A stretch of DNA of 64,000 nt from Cervus elaphus (GCF_910594005.1 NC_057826.1:83635163-83699162), one strand, 5' to 3'. Shown: positions 29,727 to 41,032, numbered from the stretch's first letter. The notes: generated by a model not told the origin, from the letters alone. Made by a program: numbers and translations.

Positions 29727-30667
29727 TAATCTTGTCCATGAGACTGACCTGCATGAGGGTCAGCCAACAGTTAATATTATGACCAATAAAAAAATGGAAG
29801 AGATGGAGCTGAAAGGGATGAGGTGATGCGAAAGAAGAGGTTGGACTTTTGAGAGAGGACCTGATCCCTGACAGGCCTGGCAGGGGAGGGGGGATCCAGG
29901 AGGCAGAGGAGGGAGCGTGTGATGGTGACGCAGGATGGGCTCCTCCTCTGGCGAGAACACAGGCAAGGAGACCAGGGGCTGTGGGCCCCGCAGGTGTGCA
30001 AGCAGAGTGGGGCTGCTTGTTGAAAGCAGGTTCCACCTAACGGCTTCACTTTCCTGCGAGGCAGGCAGCCCGGCGTTGCACTTGGCCTTCCTCACAACCA
30101 GAGACTGATGAGGATTGCTCGTCTGTCCCTCACTTTAGGCTCCTTTAGGGCAAGGGCCCTGTCTGATTTGCTCAGGACACAGTGGGTGCGCCAGGTGCGG
30201 GGTGCTGGGATGGGGGGTTGAAGGTAACACTGGAAGCTAGGAATGGCTGTGGAGGGGGCTAGGAGATGGGGCTGACAACTCAGGAGAGGATGCCAGGCAG
30301 CCCAAAGAACTCAAGGGGATGTGGATTCCTTGATGTTTGTGATGCAGCAATTCCAGGGGATTGTAAGAGTGGAGACGGCTGCCCTTTGGTTCCATCGACA
30401 TAGGCAGTGAGAGGCAAGCAGGGATAAAGGACCAGGGTGTGAGTATACAAGTATTGACATGGGTTCCCACAGTCCAGGCTGATGCAACGGACACTAAGAC
30501 AGGAGGAAACTGAGGGGCAAGAAGGAAAGAGAAGGATCAGAAGCCTGGAAGACTTGATGAGGAGGCCTAGTACGGTGAGGGAAGGGACCTGGAGGCGGCC
30601 CATGGGGTAGAGGATAGGCTGCTGTCAGGCTGAACTCCAGGAAGCACCACAACAGAGGATGACAAGA
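29727..30667. other. Unique sequence, no gene supported
   Basis: Several nested frames on the minus strand (29599-30603) have no domain. Purine-rich from 29790. No repeat assigned. Confidence 0.4.
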
Positions 30668-30805
30668 TCCAGTGGTCCCTAACCTGGCTGATCGTCAGCA
30701 CGTCAAGTCAAATTCAGTGTCCCATTTCTGGAGTTTCTGGTACCTGGAAATCTATATTTTATAACCTTTAAGTGGTGCTGATGGCAGCCAGCGTTGGGAA
30801 TCTCT
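30668..30805 (+). mobile_element. MER5A-type hAT element
   Basis: 'CCAGTGGTCCCTAACCTGGC' start and 'GTGGTGCTGATGGCAGCCAG' plus 'CGTTGGGAATCTCTGG' at the end give the palindromic MER5 termini (CAGTGGTTCTCAACCTTGGCTGC / GCAGCCAAGGTTGAGAACCACTG). Confidence 0.6.
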
Positions 30806-31704
30806 GGCATTTAGGGTAGAACTGAAGTTGTGAGTGGTGGCATGAAGTGTGATGATGGCCATCAGACCTGAAAAGGTTTAGGAGGCCCAGGAGGTGTCGG
30901 TGATGTCACACACAAGGATGCTGAAGGCCCCTGGGATGATGGCAGGCCTTTGGGAGGAGAAAGACTGTGATTAGGTGCCAAAGCCCTAGAAGAATACAGG
31001 GGCATATGATCACAGGGATGGTGGAGATGAGAAGTGTCCCTGCCGGCTGAGCTTCCGTGAAAGGATGGAGCTGAGAGGAGGCAAAGAGCATCCTGCAGAG
31101 CAGCCAGTCCCACAAGGCCATACAAGGTGTAAACTCTGCACCAGCCCTTGTGAGATTCCACAGAGCTTCGGGAAAGGAGCATGTGAACACTGCATTGGGA
31201 GTGCGGCATCTAGTGGGGAAGGGACAGCGTCTGCATCCTGTCCAGTCCTTGGACAATTTTCAGCTCCAGTACCATAAGGTGCTCGCCAGAGGCCTTGAGG
31301 AGCTTTTAGCCTGAGGTCCTCCCTAGCACTTTGTGGAGTTTTAGGGCCCACTGGCAACTGTAAAACCAGGTTGCACAGAGCAGCCGCCCCACATTCTCCC
31401 TGGGATCTCACCCCCACCTGACGCGCCTTAGTGGCAGACATGCCCGGGGGCGATACCCTCGTCATGGACGATGGCTGCAGCCATGGACAGGAGGGGGTGG
31501 GGCAGGAGGTGACTGCAGTGTGATGTCACCACAGGGGGAGACCCAGTCGTGCCTGAGAAGACTGCAGGCTGCTCTGCCTGAGCGCCTAGACGGAAGAGTG
31601 GGGTACCATGCGGCGTCCTCATAGGTACCACTCGGGGAGGCCCTGGGATGCTGAGGCCACACACACACTATGTCATTTCTCAGCGGGCTGTCCACATCCC
31701 AAGC
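30806..31704. other. Unique sequence, no gene supported
   Basis: Minus-strand frames of 115-151 codons in three frames overlap each other (30862-31465), so open length is not evidence of coding here. Two short frames lie further on. Confidence 0.4.
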
Positions 31705-31815
31705 CCTCACCTGCTTACCTGGAATGCAGATTCTCAGGCTCCACTCAGACCAACGGCTTCAGAAGCTCTGGTCAGTAGGGCCAAGGAATCTGCACCATTA
31801 TGCCAGCCTCTCTAA
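31705..31815 (+). mobile_element. MER5A scrap
   Basis: 'GGAATGCAGATTCTCAGGCT', 'CCACTCAGACCAACGGCTTC' and 'AGAAGCTCTGGTCAGTAGGG' match the MER5A centre. Confidence 0.6.
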
Positions 31816-31859
31816 GGCACTGCTTTGCCCTAAGGTCTTGTTACCTCTGCGGAAAGTAC

Positions 31860-31990
31860 CATTGGGCCCACTCTTCAGATGAAGACACAAAAGCTCAGAG
31901 AGGTTAAGTCACTGACCTGATGTCTTACAGCTATTAAGTGCCTGAGTTGGAATTCAAAGCTGAGTCTTTTGACCCCATGTTCTTTCTATT
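31860..31990 (-). mobile_element. MIR, antisense
   Basis: 'CAGATGAAGACACAAAAGCT', 'CAGAGAGGTTAAGTCACTGA', 'CTTACAGCTATTAAGTGCCT' and 'GAGTTGGAATTCAAAGCTGA'. A very clear antisense MIR. Confidence 0.8.
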
Positions 31991-32114
31991 AGTCTCCATC
32001 TCTCAAAGAAGGAAGGGTTGATTGAGGGCTGGAGAAGTGAAATTCCCTGCAGAGCTGAACATAGGCTGGGCCGTGAAGCTGGGCAGGGTCAGGTGGGTGA
32101 CGCATGAGGGGCCT

Positions 32115-32335
32115 GGAGGATGGACATTTACTGAGCACCATTACCAGATACACAGGCCACCTCACTGCATTCTCGTAACAGCCTGGTGGGCTGAATGTTA
32201 CTACTATCACATTGCAGGCAGGACAACTCATGCTCAGAACACTTAGATCACTTTAGGGAATATGGCCAGTAAGTGGAGGGACATGGATTAGAACTCAGTT
32301 ACCCCTGGCATGAGAGTCAAATCATTTTCTACTAC
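32115..32335 (-). mobile_element. MIR, antisense, near full length
   Basis: 'GGACATTTACTGAGCACCAT' through 'CATTCTCGTAACAGCCTGGT', 'GGCAGGACAACTCATGCTCA' and 'GGCCAGTAAGTGGAGGGACA' covers the complement of the whole MIR. Confidence 0.75.
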
Positions 32336-32534
32336 AACAGCAACTGCTCTTTTTTAAATAGTAAAAGCCTCTACTCAGCTGAAATCTGACACGGAATCTC
32401 GGGATGCAAGAGAGAGAAGAGCAAGGGTCTCTGGCTGGAGCCATCATGCCGAACCCAGAGCCGCCTTTCTCATCCCCCTTGCTACCTGCCCCGAGGCTTT
32501 TCCACCCACAAACAGTGCCACCTGCCCTCTCTTT
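32336..32534. other. Unique sequence, nothing identified
   Basis: Short interval with poly-T at 32350-32355. No feature supported. Confidence 0.4.
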
Positions 32535-32645
32535 CTTGGCCACTCTGAGTGGCACGAGAGATCTTAGTTCTCTGATCAGTGATCAAACTGGTGCCCCCTG
32601 CAGTGGAAGCACAAAATCTTAACCAGTGGAGTACTAACGAAGTCC
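32535..32645 (-). mobile_element. CHR-2-type SINE, antisense, truncated
   Basis: 'GATCTTAGTTCTCTGATCAG', 'TGATCAAACTGGTGCCCCCT' and 'CAAAATCTTAACCAGTGGAG' is the reverse complement of the CHR-2 head and B-box region. Confidence 0.8.
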
Positions 32646-33997
32646 AAAAACAGCCCCTCTGCACACCACCTTCCCAACAGGAAGAGAAATACACGAGCAG
32701 GGAGTCAGAAACAGGCTAAACCATCTCCGGCCAAGTTTCTAAAGAAATCAGGCAGTGGATCTGAGAAATTCTGAAGGACTTCCATGGCCCTATGAGACAT
32801 CACCCTTTGGGATGTCCATGTATTCAACAAGATTCTCGTATCCCTTCTCCTGTCCCATCTAAGGGACAGAGGTGTGAGGAAGGAAGGCAGGGGATGAGAG
32901 CGAGGCCCCCTCTCTTGGGGTGCTGCAAGGAGAAGTGTGTGTGTTGACTTCGGAAAAAGAAAAAAAAAAACCTTTCTGTAGCCGCTTAAACACACTGAAA
33001 CTGCTCAACTCTGGCTCTGCTCTAACTGCCCATGTGTTCCTTCCTAACTAAAAATATTTCCTTCCTTCGAAATATCTGAGCACATAGGAGCTTTCCCTCC
33101 TCCTAAGAAGCCACTTCCCTGGAGCCAGAGCCAATGAGTACGGTGGGCAGGACCCACATCATCCTGGCTGCCCAGGGATGGCCTTCCACCTCCTGCTCCC
33201 ATCACAGTAAAGGGACCAACATGCAGGAAGAAATGGCAGGTGTCATCATTGTCATTGCTCACCCACCCCAGCCATGCCATACTGAGACCCCAGCCTGGAG
33301 AAGAAGGCTCCAGGCTGGGCTGCATGGCCAGACATGGCCAGAGCTGTTCTGCGCGGGCTTTCTGACCATCTTCCTGCCCTAAGGACCAGCAGCAAGAACA
33401 GTGGTTATGACACAGAAAGCCCCCGACACAGTCCAAGTGAGCCCCAGGCTGTAAACACTTCCTCTCTCGACCTCCTAAAGGAGGACCAAAGACGAGCCTG
33501 GAGGTGACTCTGCAGAGAAGCCTGTGCCCAGGGAGCCCCTGTAGCCAATGTGCCCTTCCCGGGGGCCCAGCCTTGGCTTCTTGTAGGACTCAAAAGCACA
33601 CAGGTCAACTCCTGGGTGGCAAAGAGCAGGATGGGGAGCCAGGGATGGAGTGTTATAAATAGGCGGGTGTGACTGAGAAGGTCACCGGCCAGAGTGAAAC
33701 ATGCCAGAAATTCAAGAAGAGAGAGACAGATGTAAAGTATCTGAGTGTCCAACAACCTCTCTCTCAGGGTGGAGCGCTGAGGGTTCCGAGACAGGGCAAG
33801 GGTGAGGGGGCGGCCACAGACACCCAGCCAGGGCTGAAAGGCCTCTTGCACTGAAGAGGCACTTGGACGTGGCGTTTATTTCTTAAAGAAGCTGGCTTTT
33901 CTGGGCACTCACGAGAGACTGGCTACCCGAGATGGAGAGGGGGAGGACCTCACCCTTCACCCCCTCCCGTTCCTCCACTGGGTCTCTGCACAAGGAG
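32646..33997. other. Unique sequence, no gene supported
   Basis: A-rich run at 32956-32970. Minus-strand frames of 130 and 148 codons (33044-33851) overlap plus-strand frames and carry no domain. Confidence 0.4.
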
Positions 33998-34178
33998 ATG
34001 GCCCCTCAGGGACGTTTGGCAACCTCTAGAGACATTTCTGTTTGTCACTCCTGAGGAGGGGGAGCTACCGGCGTCTAGTGAGTGGAGGCCAGGGACGCTG
34101 CTCAACGCCCTATAACACACAGGACAGGCAACCCACAACAAAGAAAGATCCAGCCCCAACTGTCAATAGCTCTGGTCT
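33998..34178 (+). mobile_element. MER20 (hAT-Charlie) element
   Basis: 'CAGGGACGTTTGGCAACCTC', 'TAGAGACATTTCTGTTTGTC', 'CTACCGGCGTCTAGTGAGTG', 'GAGGCCAGGGACGCTGCTCA', 'ACACACAGGACAGGCAACCC' and 'ACAACAAAGAAAGATCCAGC' align along MER20. The family is known in eutherians for copies that act as uterine (decidual) regulatory elements. Whether this copy does so is unknown. Confidence 0.88.
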
Positions 34179-35090
34179 GGCCCTCCCCCCAAGCCCCTCC
34201 ACCTCCAGACACCACCTCCTTTCTTGTTCATTTCCAAGGGCCCTGTCGAGGCAGCCGGAGCCACAAGTACGCATAGCTACGCAAATAGCAACTCCTTACT
34301 CACCCTGTTTGCTCAGCCAATATTGACTTTGCAGCCTAACACTGGTGCTATTGAGCCGGGGTTATTCTCAATATTGTTTGAGCAGCATTAGAACAGCCTG
34401 TGATAACCGGCAGCAGAACAGGAAGCTGCAGCCCCCCCTCCACCCCCCACCTCCCGGCACCCTCCCTTCCCCAGCCGCGCCCCCTCCGGAGGACAGTCCT
34501 GTAAAGACAGAGGAACCTGTGTGCTGGTGGAGTCAAGCGGACCTAATGCCTGCTCCTCTGCTGAGCAAACACACAGAGGTTAGAGAGGGAGCACGCTCTC
34601 CGCTCTCCACCTAAGTCAACACTCCAGGGAAGCTGGAGCAACTGAAAAGGTTACAGGGGAGGCTAACCTTTGAAGAGGGCCGTGAAAAACGATGGCGAGG
34701 CAGCCTCAGGCTATATGCCAAGCCCTGTGGTTGGCAAAGGCCCACAGGGACTAGGCTTCTTCAGTTCTGGTGACGAAGCAGTATGATGGTGAATCCATCC
34801 ATCAGCGAAGCTCCCGTGAGGTGAAGGCCTACTAGGGGTCAGACGTTGTGCAGACTAGGACCAGAAACTTAGAATGAGAGGGCCCTCGTGAACAAGCTAA
34901 TGCGGCCGCCATGTTGGGATGATGAAGGCCTAGGAAAGCAGCCTCCACCTTGGGGCTGGTCTTTGTTGTAGGGGAGTAACCAGCCCCTGGGCGTGAGTTC
35001 AGAACTGAGAACAACCTGGTCCTCAGAAAACAGTCTCCTTGCCAGCTGGATTCAAGTCCCCTTAACAGGAGCCAACAGTGAATATATTGG
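34179..35090. other. Unique sequence; candidate regulatory block 34255-34430
   Basis: 34255-34430 is repeat-free and motif-dense: CAATATTG occurs at 34318 and again at 34369, a GTGATAAC GATA-type site lies at 34401, and an AGGAAG ETS core at 34421. A C-rich run (34431-34490) follows. No exon found. Confidence 0.35.
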
Positions 35091-35270
35091 ACTTTCCAGG
35101 TGGCGCTGGCAGTAAAGAACCTGCCTGCTGATACAGGAGATAGAAGAGACGCAGGTTCGATCCCTGAGTTGGGAAGATCCCCTGGGGAATGGCAACCCAC
35201 TCCAGTATTGCCTGGAGAATTCCATGGTCTGAGGAGTCGGACATGACTGAAGTGACTTAGCAATATCACT
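35091..35270 (+). mobile_element. Bov-tA SINE with small internal deletions
   Basis: 'GGACTTTCCAGGTGGCGCTG' head, intact B box GGTTCGATCCC at 35154-35164. The body lacks a few bases of GGAGAAGGG and the 3' half is shortened ('GAGGAGTCGGACATGACTGA'). Confidence 0.92.
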
Positions 35271-37499
35271 AGCACTAATGGTGAAAACGCCATAGTGAGG
35301 GGCCTTAAACTAAGTCCAGAAGAGGAGCTACAGTCATCTCTATTTGAAAATATCTGGGTGTAAGGCGATGGCTGTTAGGTTCTTCCTGAGAGCTGCCTCG
35401 GAGGGGTAGAGGGAACACGGGAGAGAAACCAATAGCCAGGTCTGCACAAATCACGTGGATGATAGAAAAGGAAGGCATATCTCCAGCATTCCAGAGGGCA
35501 ATGAAACAAAACTATGAAAGTGATGTGGGATCAGGGCTCCTGAGGGATTTTAATGAGAATCATGACCACGGCCACCTCATATGGTTTTGTACCACCTGCC
35601 CAACTGCAACCAACAGCTCCACATAAGAACAGACAAGCCAGAGAATGTTCACAGATGAGAAATCCACATGGAGTAAATGGGGCAGCTTTTCCTAGTCCAC
35701 AGTAAAGCAAATCTAGGCTTAGCCGTATGTCTGGATCTGGGCCCATGGCATGTCTCTAGGTCAATATTAAACAAGTTGCCAGAATCATCAAGGGGGCATT
35801 CTGAAAATTAGCTCTGGCTGGCCCTAGTGGCCTGGGAGCACCAAAATGGTCATTTGCTAAAATTAGTCATTAACATTTTCTACTAACTGCTCTCTCCAAA
35901 GACTTGGAAAATGAAGAGGGAAACCCCTCAAAAATAAGTTATCATGTAGGCCCTTAAGATGACCCAAACCCTAAGTTTCAGAAACTCTTCATTTTTTTTA
36001 AGTGCATGCTGGGCCTATCCTGCACATGGTGGAATATTTTATTCAACAGCCAAGTCATTCCACTCTTCCCCTGAAGCAGGCATATTAGCCAGTGTGCCTG
36101 CCAGGTCTGTGCCCCCTTCTCTGAGGAACACCTTCCCACCCACGGGAGCCTGAAGGCCCCTTGTTGGAACAGAGGCAGATACCTGACTAAACAGAGTCAC
36201 CTCATTGGCTGGCCACTGACCAATCAGATTCCTTCCTCTGGGACTTAGGATTTAGACTCTTGATATCAGGTCCCTGAGCTGAGAGATCACGTCCCAACTG
36301 AGGTGAACATTTTTGAACCTAGAGAAGGCCAGTCTGCAGAGAAAAAAATAAATAAGTAAAACAGACCAAATGAGAGAGACTGAGGTAAAAGACCACGAGG
36401 TGCCAGAGAATGAGGGACGCGGAGTACGGGCGAGCAGCTGTCTGGGGCTCTGGTAACTTTCCGGTAGTTCCACCGTGAGCTTCTCACGGGGACTGGCGTC
36501 ATCCCTACCCTCGGGTTCACTGAGATTCCTCACAGCCTTCCAAAAAAATTATTTTTATCATTACTATTATTGAGAGCTAATTCTATAATAACTCTGTTTC
36601 TTGCAGCAAACAGTTATTGACCAAGACACCTATTAAGAAATGGCCTGTTTTCTGGACTAAACTTGTTCATCACTGAGCCTTTCAGCCCATCTTCTTCCCC
36701 ACCCTTGTTCTAATTTGATTCCTTCCTCTCCTAGGATTTCCATGGAGATTTCTCATGCTTCCTTTGAGTGTCTTGGGTAATAATAACCCGCAGTGTGCCC
36801 CTGTGATCAGGAGATGAATAAGCTGTGTAACCTAGACACCACGTTCCACTCAGTGGTGTGTTTGCTCAGCCTACTTCAATAGAGGCTGTTAGACTACCAG
36901 TCAATAATTAGTCACTCAACAAATATCCATCAAGCTATATCCCAACCCCACCAAAGACACGCTGAAAACACAAACAAACTTTTAAAGACCACAGAGCAAA
37001 TGTAAGCACATTTTTCCATTTTCCTGTCACAGAAGAGGAAAATTCTGATGTGCTATCAGCCCTAATGCAGCTAAAACTCATGTTACACCAACCATCCGAT
37101 CGGAATAAGAAGTGACAACACAGGCACAGCTTTTTCTTTGCTAACTCTGGAAGGGTATTAGCTGTTGTTGCCCATGAAGAGAAACAAATCATGGCCAGTT
37201 AATCCTCAAGATCAGTGGAAATATAGCTGGACCACCTGAAGTATCAGGGCTTCCCTCAGGGGCTGCCCACTGCCTTCACCCCTGCCAGCAGGAGAAGACC
37301 TACAGGGCATTCATCCATCCTATTTTTATTGCGTACCCTTTTATTACATGATAAGGAACCTCAAGGAAACATCTCCCTTCTCTACAAGTTTTAGTATTGT
37401 TCTACGTCTCAATTTTATTATGATAAGATTATAACCATTAACATAGGAAGATAAAAGCACCTAACAAATCATCAGTCTTGCCCTTAATGCAATAAAATC
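35271..37499. other. Mostly unique sequence, 2.2 kb
   Basis: No gene found. At 36204-36224 an ATTGG and a CCAAT stand as an inverted pair 11 bases apart. An A-rich patch (36341-36360) and TAA/ATT-rich patches (36545-36575, 36779-36790) are present. Open frames are short and unconvincing. Confidence 0.4.
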
Positions 37500-37514
37500 T
37501 TTTTTTTTTTTTTT
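37500..37514. repeat. Poly-T run
   Basis: Fifteen T's in a row. I see no clear retroposon attached downstream on the minus strand. Confidence 0.85.
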
Positions 37515-37794
37515 GCATATTACCTTCTACAGGTAGTATTTTTACATAGACATGACCCTAGCAAACATATCAGGTTGTGATTTGCTGTTTGGTCCTGCCA
37601 CTTTTCTATGTGTAAGCGATGTTTCCCAGGCTTGTGTTCCCCCAGGGCCCAGTGACCAGCCAAGAAGACTCCTTCCAGCAGGGAGGGCTTCTCTCTGCTG
37701 CCTGCTGCCCACCATCCCTCCTGCCTGCATGCTCTACCCATGCCCATCAGCTGCCACTGCCTTCCTAGGTCCCAACATTTCCCCAGAGTGCTCT
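37515..37794. other. Unique or very degraded L2
   Basis: Pyrimidine-rich, leading into a recognisable L2 3' end, so part of it may be L2 too decayed to align by eye. Confidence 0.35.
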
Positions 37795-37922
37795 AGCCTT
37801 TGCCGGGGCCATCTCTCTCTTTTCTATCTTTGAACACCCAGGACCTGACACAGAACGTAATGCAGAGCAGATTTCAAAAATATTGGGTGAAAAAAATGAG
37901 TAAATAAATGAACAAATGAGCA
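37795..37922 (+). mobile_element. L2 3' end, sense
   Basis: 'ATCTTTGAACACCCAGGACC' then 'TGACACAGAACGTAATGCAG' and the tail 'GTAAATAAATGAACAAATGA' match the L2 terminus (TATCCCCAGCACCTAGAACAGTGCCTGGC...AATGAATGA). Confidence 0.6.
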
Positions 37923-38247
37923 ACTGGGGCCCCCAGCTTCCTCCTTCTGCCCCTCCTTCCCCTCTACCTATAGCTCTCTGCCACTCTGGCCAAAGTGCGT
38001 ACTTTGAGAGCTCATTCCTCAGACACCCATGCCCAGACCCTGTAACGTGCACACACAAGAAGGGTCAGCCTGCAAGGAATTGGGGCTGGTTCAGTTCACA
38101 TGGCCTTGACAGAGAAAGGAGCAGCCCTGGACTCTTCCCACAGTCACTTGTTCCCTCTCACTCCTTCCAGTCCCAGTTCTAACTTCCTTTCCCATCTTGC
38201 TAAGAACTCCTCCTATCACATCTGGGCATTTCCCTTCCCTCATCCTC
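37923..38247. other. Unique sequence, nothing identified
   Basis: Overlapping frames on both strands, no domain, no repeat. Confidence 0.4.
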
Positions 38248-38292
38248 ACTGCAGGCAGATTCTTTACCATCTGAGCCACCAGGAAAGTCTGC
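38248..38292 (-). mobile_element. Bov-tA SINE, head fragment only, antisense
   Basis: 'GCAGGCAGATTCTTTACCAT' followed by 'CTGAGCCACCAGGAAAGTC' is the complement of the Bov-tA head. The rest of the SINE is absent, so it was deleted after insertion. Confidence 0.85.
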
Positions 38293-38774
38293 CTTCAAAG
38301 GTGAATCCTCACCCTCATAGGAGACCCCACACAGGTCCTCAAACCCAATGAGGATCGGAAGCTCTCCTCCCTCCCAGGAAGGGTCAAGGTTGCAGTAAAG
38401 TACATGCTTGCTGGGAGTTCGGGGAAAGTGTAAAGGTAAGGAAGACACAGAAAGGGGACCTGAAAGTTCCAGGGACACTTTCACAGGCAGGATCAGCTCC
38501 AGGTGGGATGAGCAGCAGGTGCTGGCTGATATATCCAGGTCTCTGCTTCCCGCCCCATCTCATGACCTTGTGCCCTGCACAATGTCAGAGGCCTCATCCC
38601 CGACCAAGCGCAGAACTCTCGTCCTGTAAGGGGATCTGGAGCCCTGTACTCTGACCTGCTCAGTTTACAGCTGGAGGAACTGAGCCTAAAGAAAAGCCAA
38701 AGGACTGAGTCTCTCTTTCTCTTTAATTTTACACCAACTCCTGTTTTGCAAAATGCCACTGGGACATGTTTATC
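38293..38774. other. Unique sequence, nothing identified
   Basis: Frames on opposite strands at 38408-38786. No repeat or exon supported. Confidence 0.4.
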
Positions 38775-39140
38775 TCCCCTGATCAAATAATTCCATTTCT
38801 GAGACTCTACTTTGAGGAAATAGTCATCCTAAGCAGAGGAAAGGTTTGGGCTCAAAGATGGTCATCATAGCATCATTCCACCTAAAAGTGCCAGACAAGG
38901 GGACAGGCCAAGCGATTCCCCTAGATGGAAAACAGTTTGTGGATGATCCACTAAAAATGATAGTTCAGTCCAGCTTTTAATAAATGGGAAGATTCTGTTA
39001 TGATATTGGAGGGGAGGAAAAGATACCAATTTTTATATGAGCCAAACTGTGTGAGAAAAGCAGCTTCAGAGAAGCAAGATCAAGAAGCGGGGGAAATGGC
39101 TTTCTTGTGTATTTTGTACCTGGTGTATTTTTAAGTAGCT
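38775..39140 (+). mobile_element. Old L1 (L1M-type) 3' ORF2/UTR fragment
   Basis: 'AATTCCATTTCTGAGACTCT', 'TTTGAGGAAATAGTCATCCT', 'GGTCATCATAGCATCATTCC' and 'CAATTTTTATATGAGCC' follow the old L1 order (ATTCCATTTCTGGGAATTTATCCTAAGGAAATAATC...). Many frameshifts, no coding potential. Confidence 0.6.
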
Positions 39141-39364
39141 ATCTAGTATAGGTAGTGAGTTATAGGAGAGTCCCCTCAAAGAGACAGAGTGGAAAAAAAT
39201 GTAAATTATATTTTTAAATGATGATATTGGACAGCCAGTTTACTAGGAAAAGAAAAGTGGTCCCTGGCAACCTGAGCAGTTAAAGTTGCTTCTCATAATT
39301 ATTGCAAAGGCCACTGTCAGAGCCACTCTTTCCTCTAACCGCCCTGTAGGACCCTCGCTAGACA

Positions 39365-39575
39365 CCACATACTCATTGGAATGTATTCATTCAAGAAAAC
39401 TGTTAAGTCCCTACTGGCACAAATAGTGTCATGCACTGTGCTGCTTGCTGGGAATACAGGCGTAAACAAAGCAGACGGAGTCTCTGCCCTCATCAAGCAT
39501 GCGGTCTAACGATCGAGATAGTGAAAAGGTCTGCACATAACTAGCATTAACTATGAAAAGCACTACAAAGAATGT
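39365..39575 (-). mobile_element. L2 3' end, antisense, part 1
   Basis: 'GTCATGCACTGTGCTGCTTG', 'CTGGGAATACAGGCGTAAAC', 'AAAGCAGACGGAGTCTCTGC' and 'AAAGCACTACAAAGAATG' form a clear antisense L2. It breaks off where another repeat enters. Confidence 0.75.
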
Positions 39576-40062
39576 TCTATCAATCGGGATTGCATTTGGC
39601 TGCCGGGAATAGAAATTCAACAATAGTGATGAAAGCAAACGAAGGTTTTACCTCTTACATAAAACAAGTCCAGAAGTAGGCAGCCCAGGGCTAGAGTGAT
39701 GGCTTCCATAAAGCCCTCAGGGACCCAAACTCTTGCTATGCTTCTGATCTAACATATGAGCATCCTTAATATCCTTAACCTAAAGGTCCAAGATAGCTGC
39801 TAGAGCTCTAATCATTACATCTCTGTTCCAGAAATAATAAAGGAAAGACACAAATGGCAAAACGCAAAGGAAAAAATAGTCAGCTATTTCTCAATTTCTT
39901 AGAAGCCCTACACAGCAATTTCCTAACTGTCAGGAAGGCTATGAGAAGTAGTCTTTTAACTGTACATGTTGCTTCCCTGTTAAATTGGGATTTGATAAAA
40001 CAAGAAGGTAATCATGTACATCAGGAAAAGACCAGCAATCTCTGCCCCAGATGATGTTGTGA
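39576..40062 (+). mobile_element. Old interspersed repeat of uncertain family, inside L2
   Basis: 'CATTTGGCTGCCGGGAATAG', 'ACAAGTCCAGAAGTAGGCAG', 'CAAGATAGCTGCTAGAGCTC' and 'TTAGAAGCCCTACACAGCAA' match a common mammalian repeat whose consensus I recall (GGCTGCAAGTAACAGAAA...GTCCAGAGGTAGGCA...CAAGATGGCTGC) but cannot name. Confidence 0.5.
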
Positions 40063-40205
40063 GAGCAAAACGCAGAGAGATTCCACCTGATCAAGGAGGG
40101 AACTCAAAGCCATAATGTTTAAGCTGAGGCCCAAAGAATACAGGGGAGCAAAATAAGCAAAGGGTAGGAGAAGAATTCCAAGCAGAGGGCCAGAAGCTCA
40201 ACCTA
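40063..40205 (-). mobile_element. L2 antisense, part 2
   Basis: 'TGTTTAAGCTGAGGCCCAAA' and 'ATTCCAAGCAGAGGGCCAGA' continue the L2 complement (GAGCAGAGACCTGAATGAA..., GTTCCAGGCAGAGGGAACAG) from the part ending at 39575. Confidence 0.6.
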
Positions 40206-40257
40206 ATGAACAGCTCTGCTGTAAATTCAGCAAGGCCGCAGGGAGAGCCTGAAGTGA

Positions 40258-40360
40258 GGTCAGAAGACATGGCTTTACGTCCTGACTCTGGGGAACAGCA
40301 CATCCCCCTCTGAGCCTCTCCAGCTGTAAAGTGAGCTCTCTGCACTCGGATCCTATGAAA
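40258..40360 (+). mobile_element. MIR fragment
   Basis: 'GGCTTTACGTCCTGACTCTG' and 'CCCCTCTGAGCCTCTCCAGC' then 'TGTAAAGTGAGCTCTC' fit the MIR core and its 3' flank. Confidence 0.5.
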
Positions 40361-40734
40361 TATTGATCAGGCCTCCGCTGGGTTATACTAGGGCAGGAAG
40401 AGGACACGCCACTTTATGCCGCAGCCCCATTCTCTCGGGGCCTTCGGACAAGACGGACAGAGGAAACTCATACAATCTGAAAGCTGTCAGGGAGGAACTG
40501 GGTCAGGCAAAGAAACCCAGGGTTCAGAGGGGTTCAGAGGAGTTCAGAGGAGTTCACCTCTGAGCAACACCAGCCTCACATCAACTGTGGGACCTCCCAC
40601 TGCAGAGACCACAGTTCTGTCCGCAGGGGGCCGGGAAGGCTGCAGGCCTCACCGAGGGCCTCCACTTGACTGAATTCTAGATGATGTCACACACTGGGGT
40701 GGACAGTGGTGGCGGCGTGGGGAGGACCACCACT
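40361..40734. other. Unique sequence with a short tandem array
   Basis: Frames at 40363-40673 share the tandem array and have no domain. Nothing else seen. Confidence 0.4.
40521..40560. repeat. 10-bp tandem array, four units
   Basis: GGTTCAGAGG, GGTTCAGAGG, AGTTCAGAGG, AGTTCACCTC: two perfect and two slightly diverged units, a minisatellite seed. Confidence 0.92.
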
Positions 40735-40900
40735 TCCTAAGCATGTTCTGCAGGCTGGGCGCTGGGCAGCTTTGCATTTATCATCCCATGTCATCCTTCC
40801 AGTCAAGCCACTGGATACGTATGAGTTATTTCCATTTCACAAATGAGAAAGCCGAGGCTCGGAGAAGTCATTTGTTCACATGATGATTCAGAGTGATGGG
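40735..40900 (-). mobile_element. MIR, antisense
   Basis: 'GAGTTATTTCCATTTCACAA' and 'ATGAGAAAGCCGAGGCTCGG', then 'AGAAGTCATTTGTTCACATG', match the antisense MIR. Confidence 0.65.
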
Positions 40901-40924
40901 AAACACTGGTGAAGTCACAGTGGG

Positions 40925-41032
40925 GAGAGTCCTTTGAAAACCCAGCTCTCTTCCCATGACCATGTGACTTCAGTTAAGCTTCCCCTTGGGGCTCAGTTTC
41001 CTCATCCGTATAATGGGGTCAGTTAATTTCCT
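40925..41032 (+). mobile_element. MIR, sense
   Basis: 'CATGACCATGTGACTTCAGT', 'TAAGCTTCCCCTTGGGGCTC' and 'AGTTTCCTCATCCGTATAAT' follow the MIR core. It forms an inverted pair with the MIR just upstream. Confidence 0.65.
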
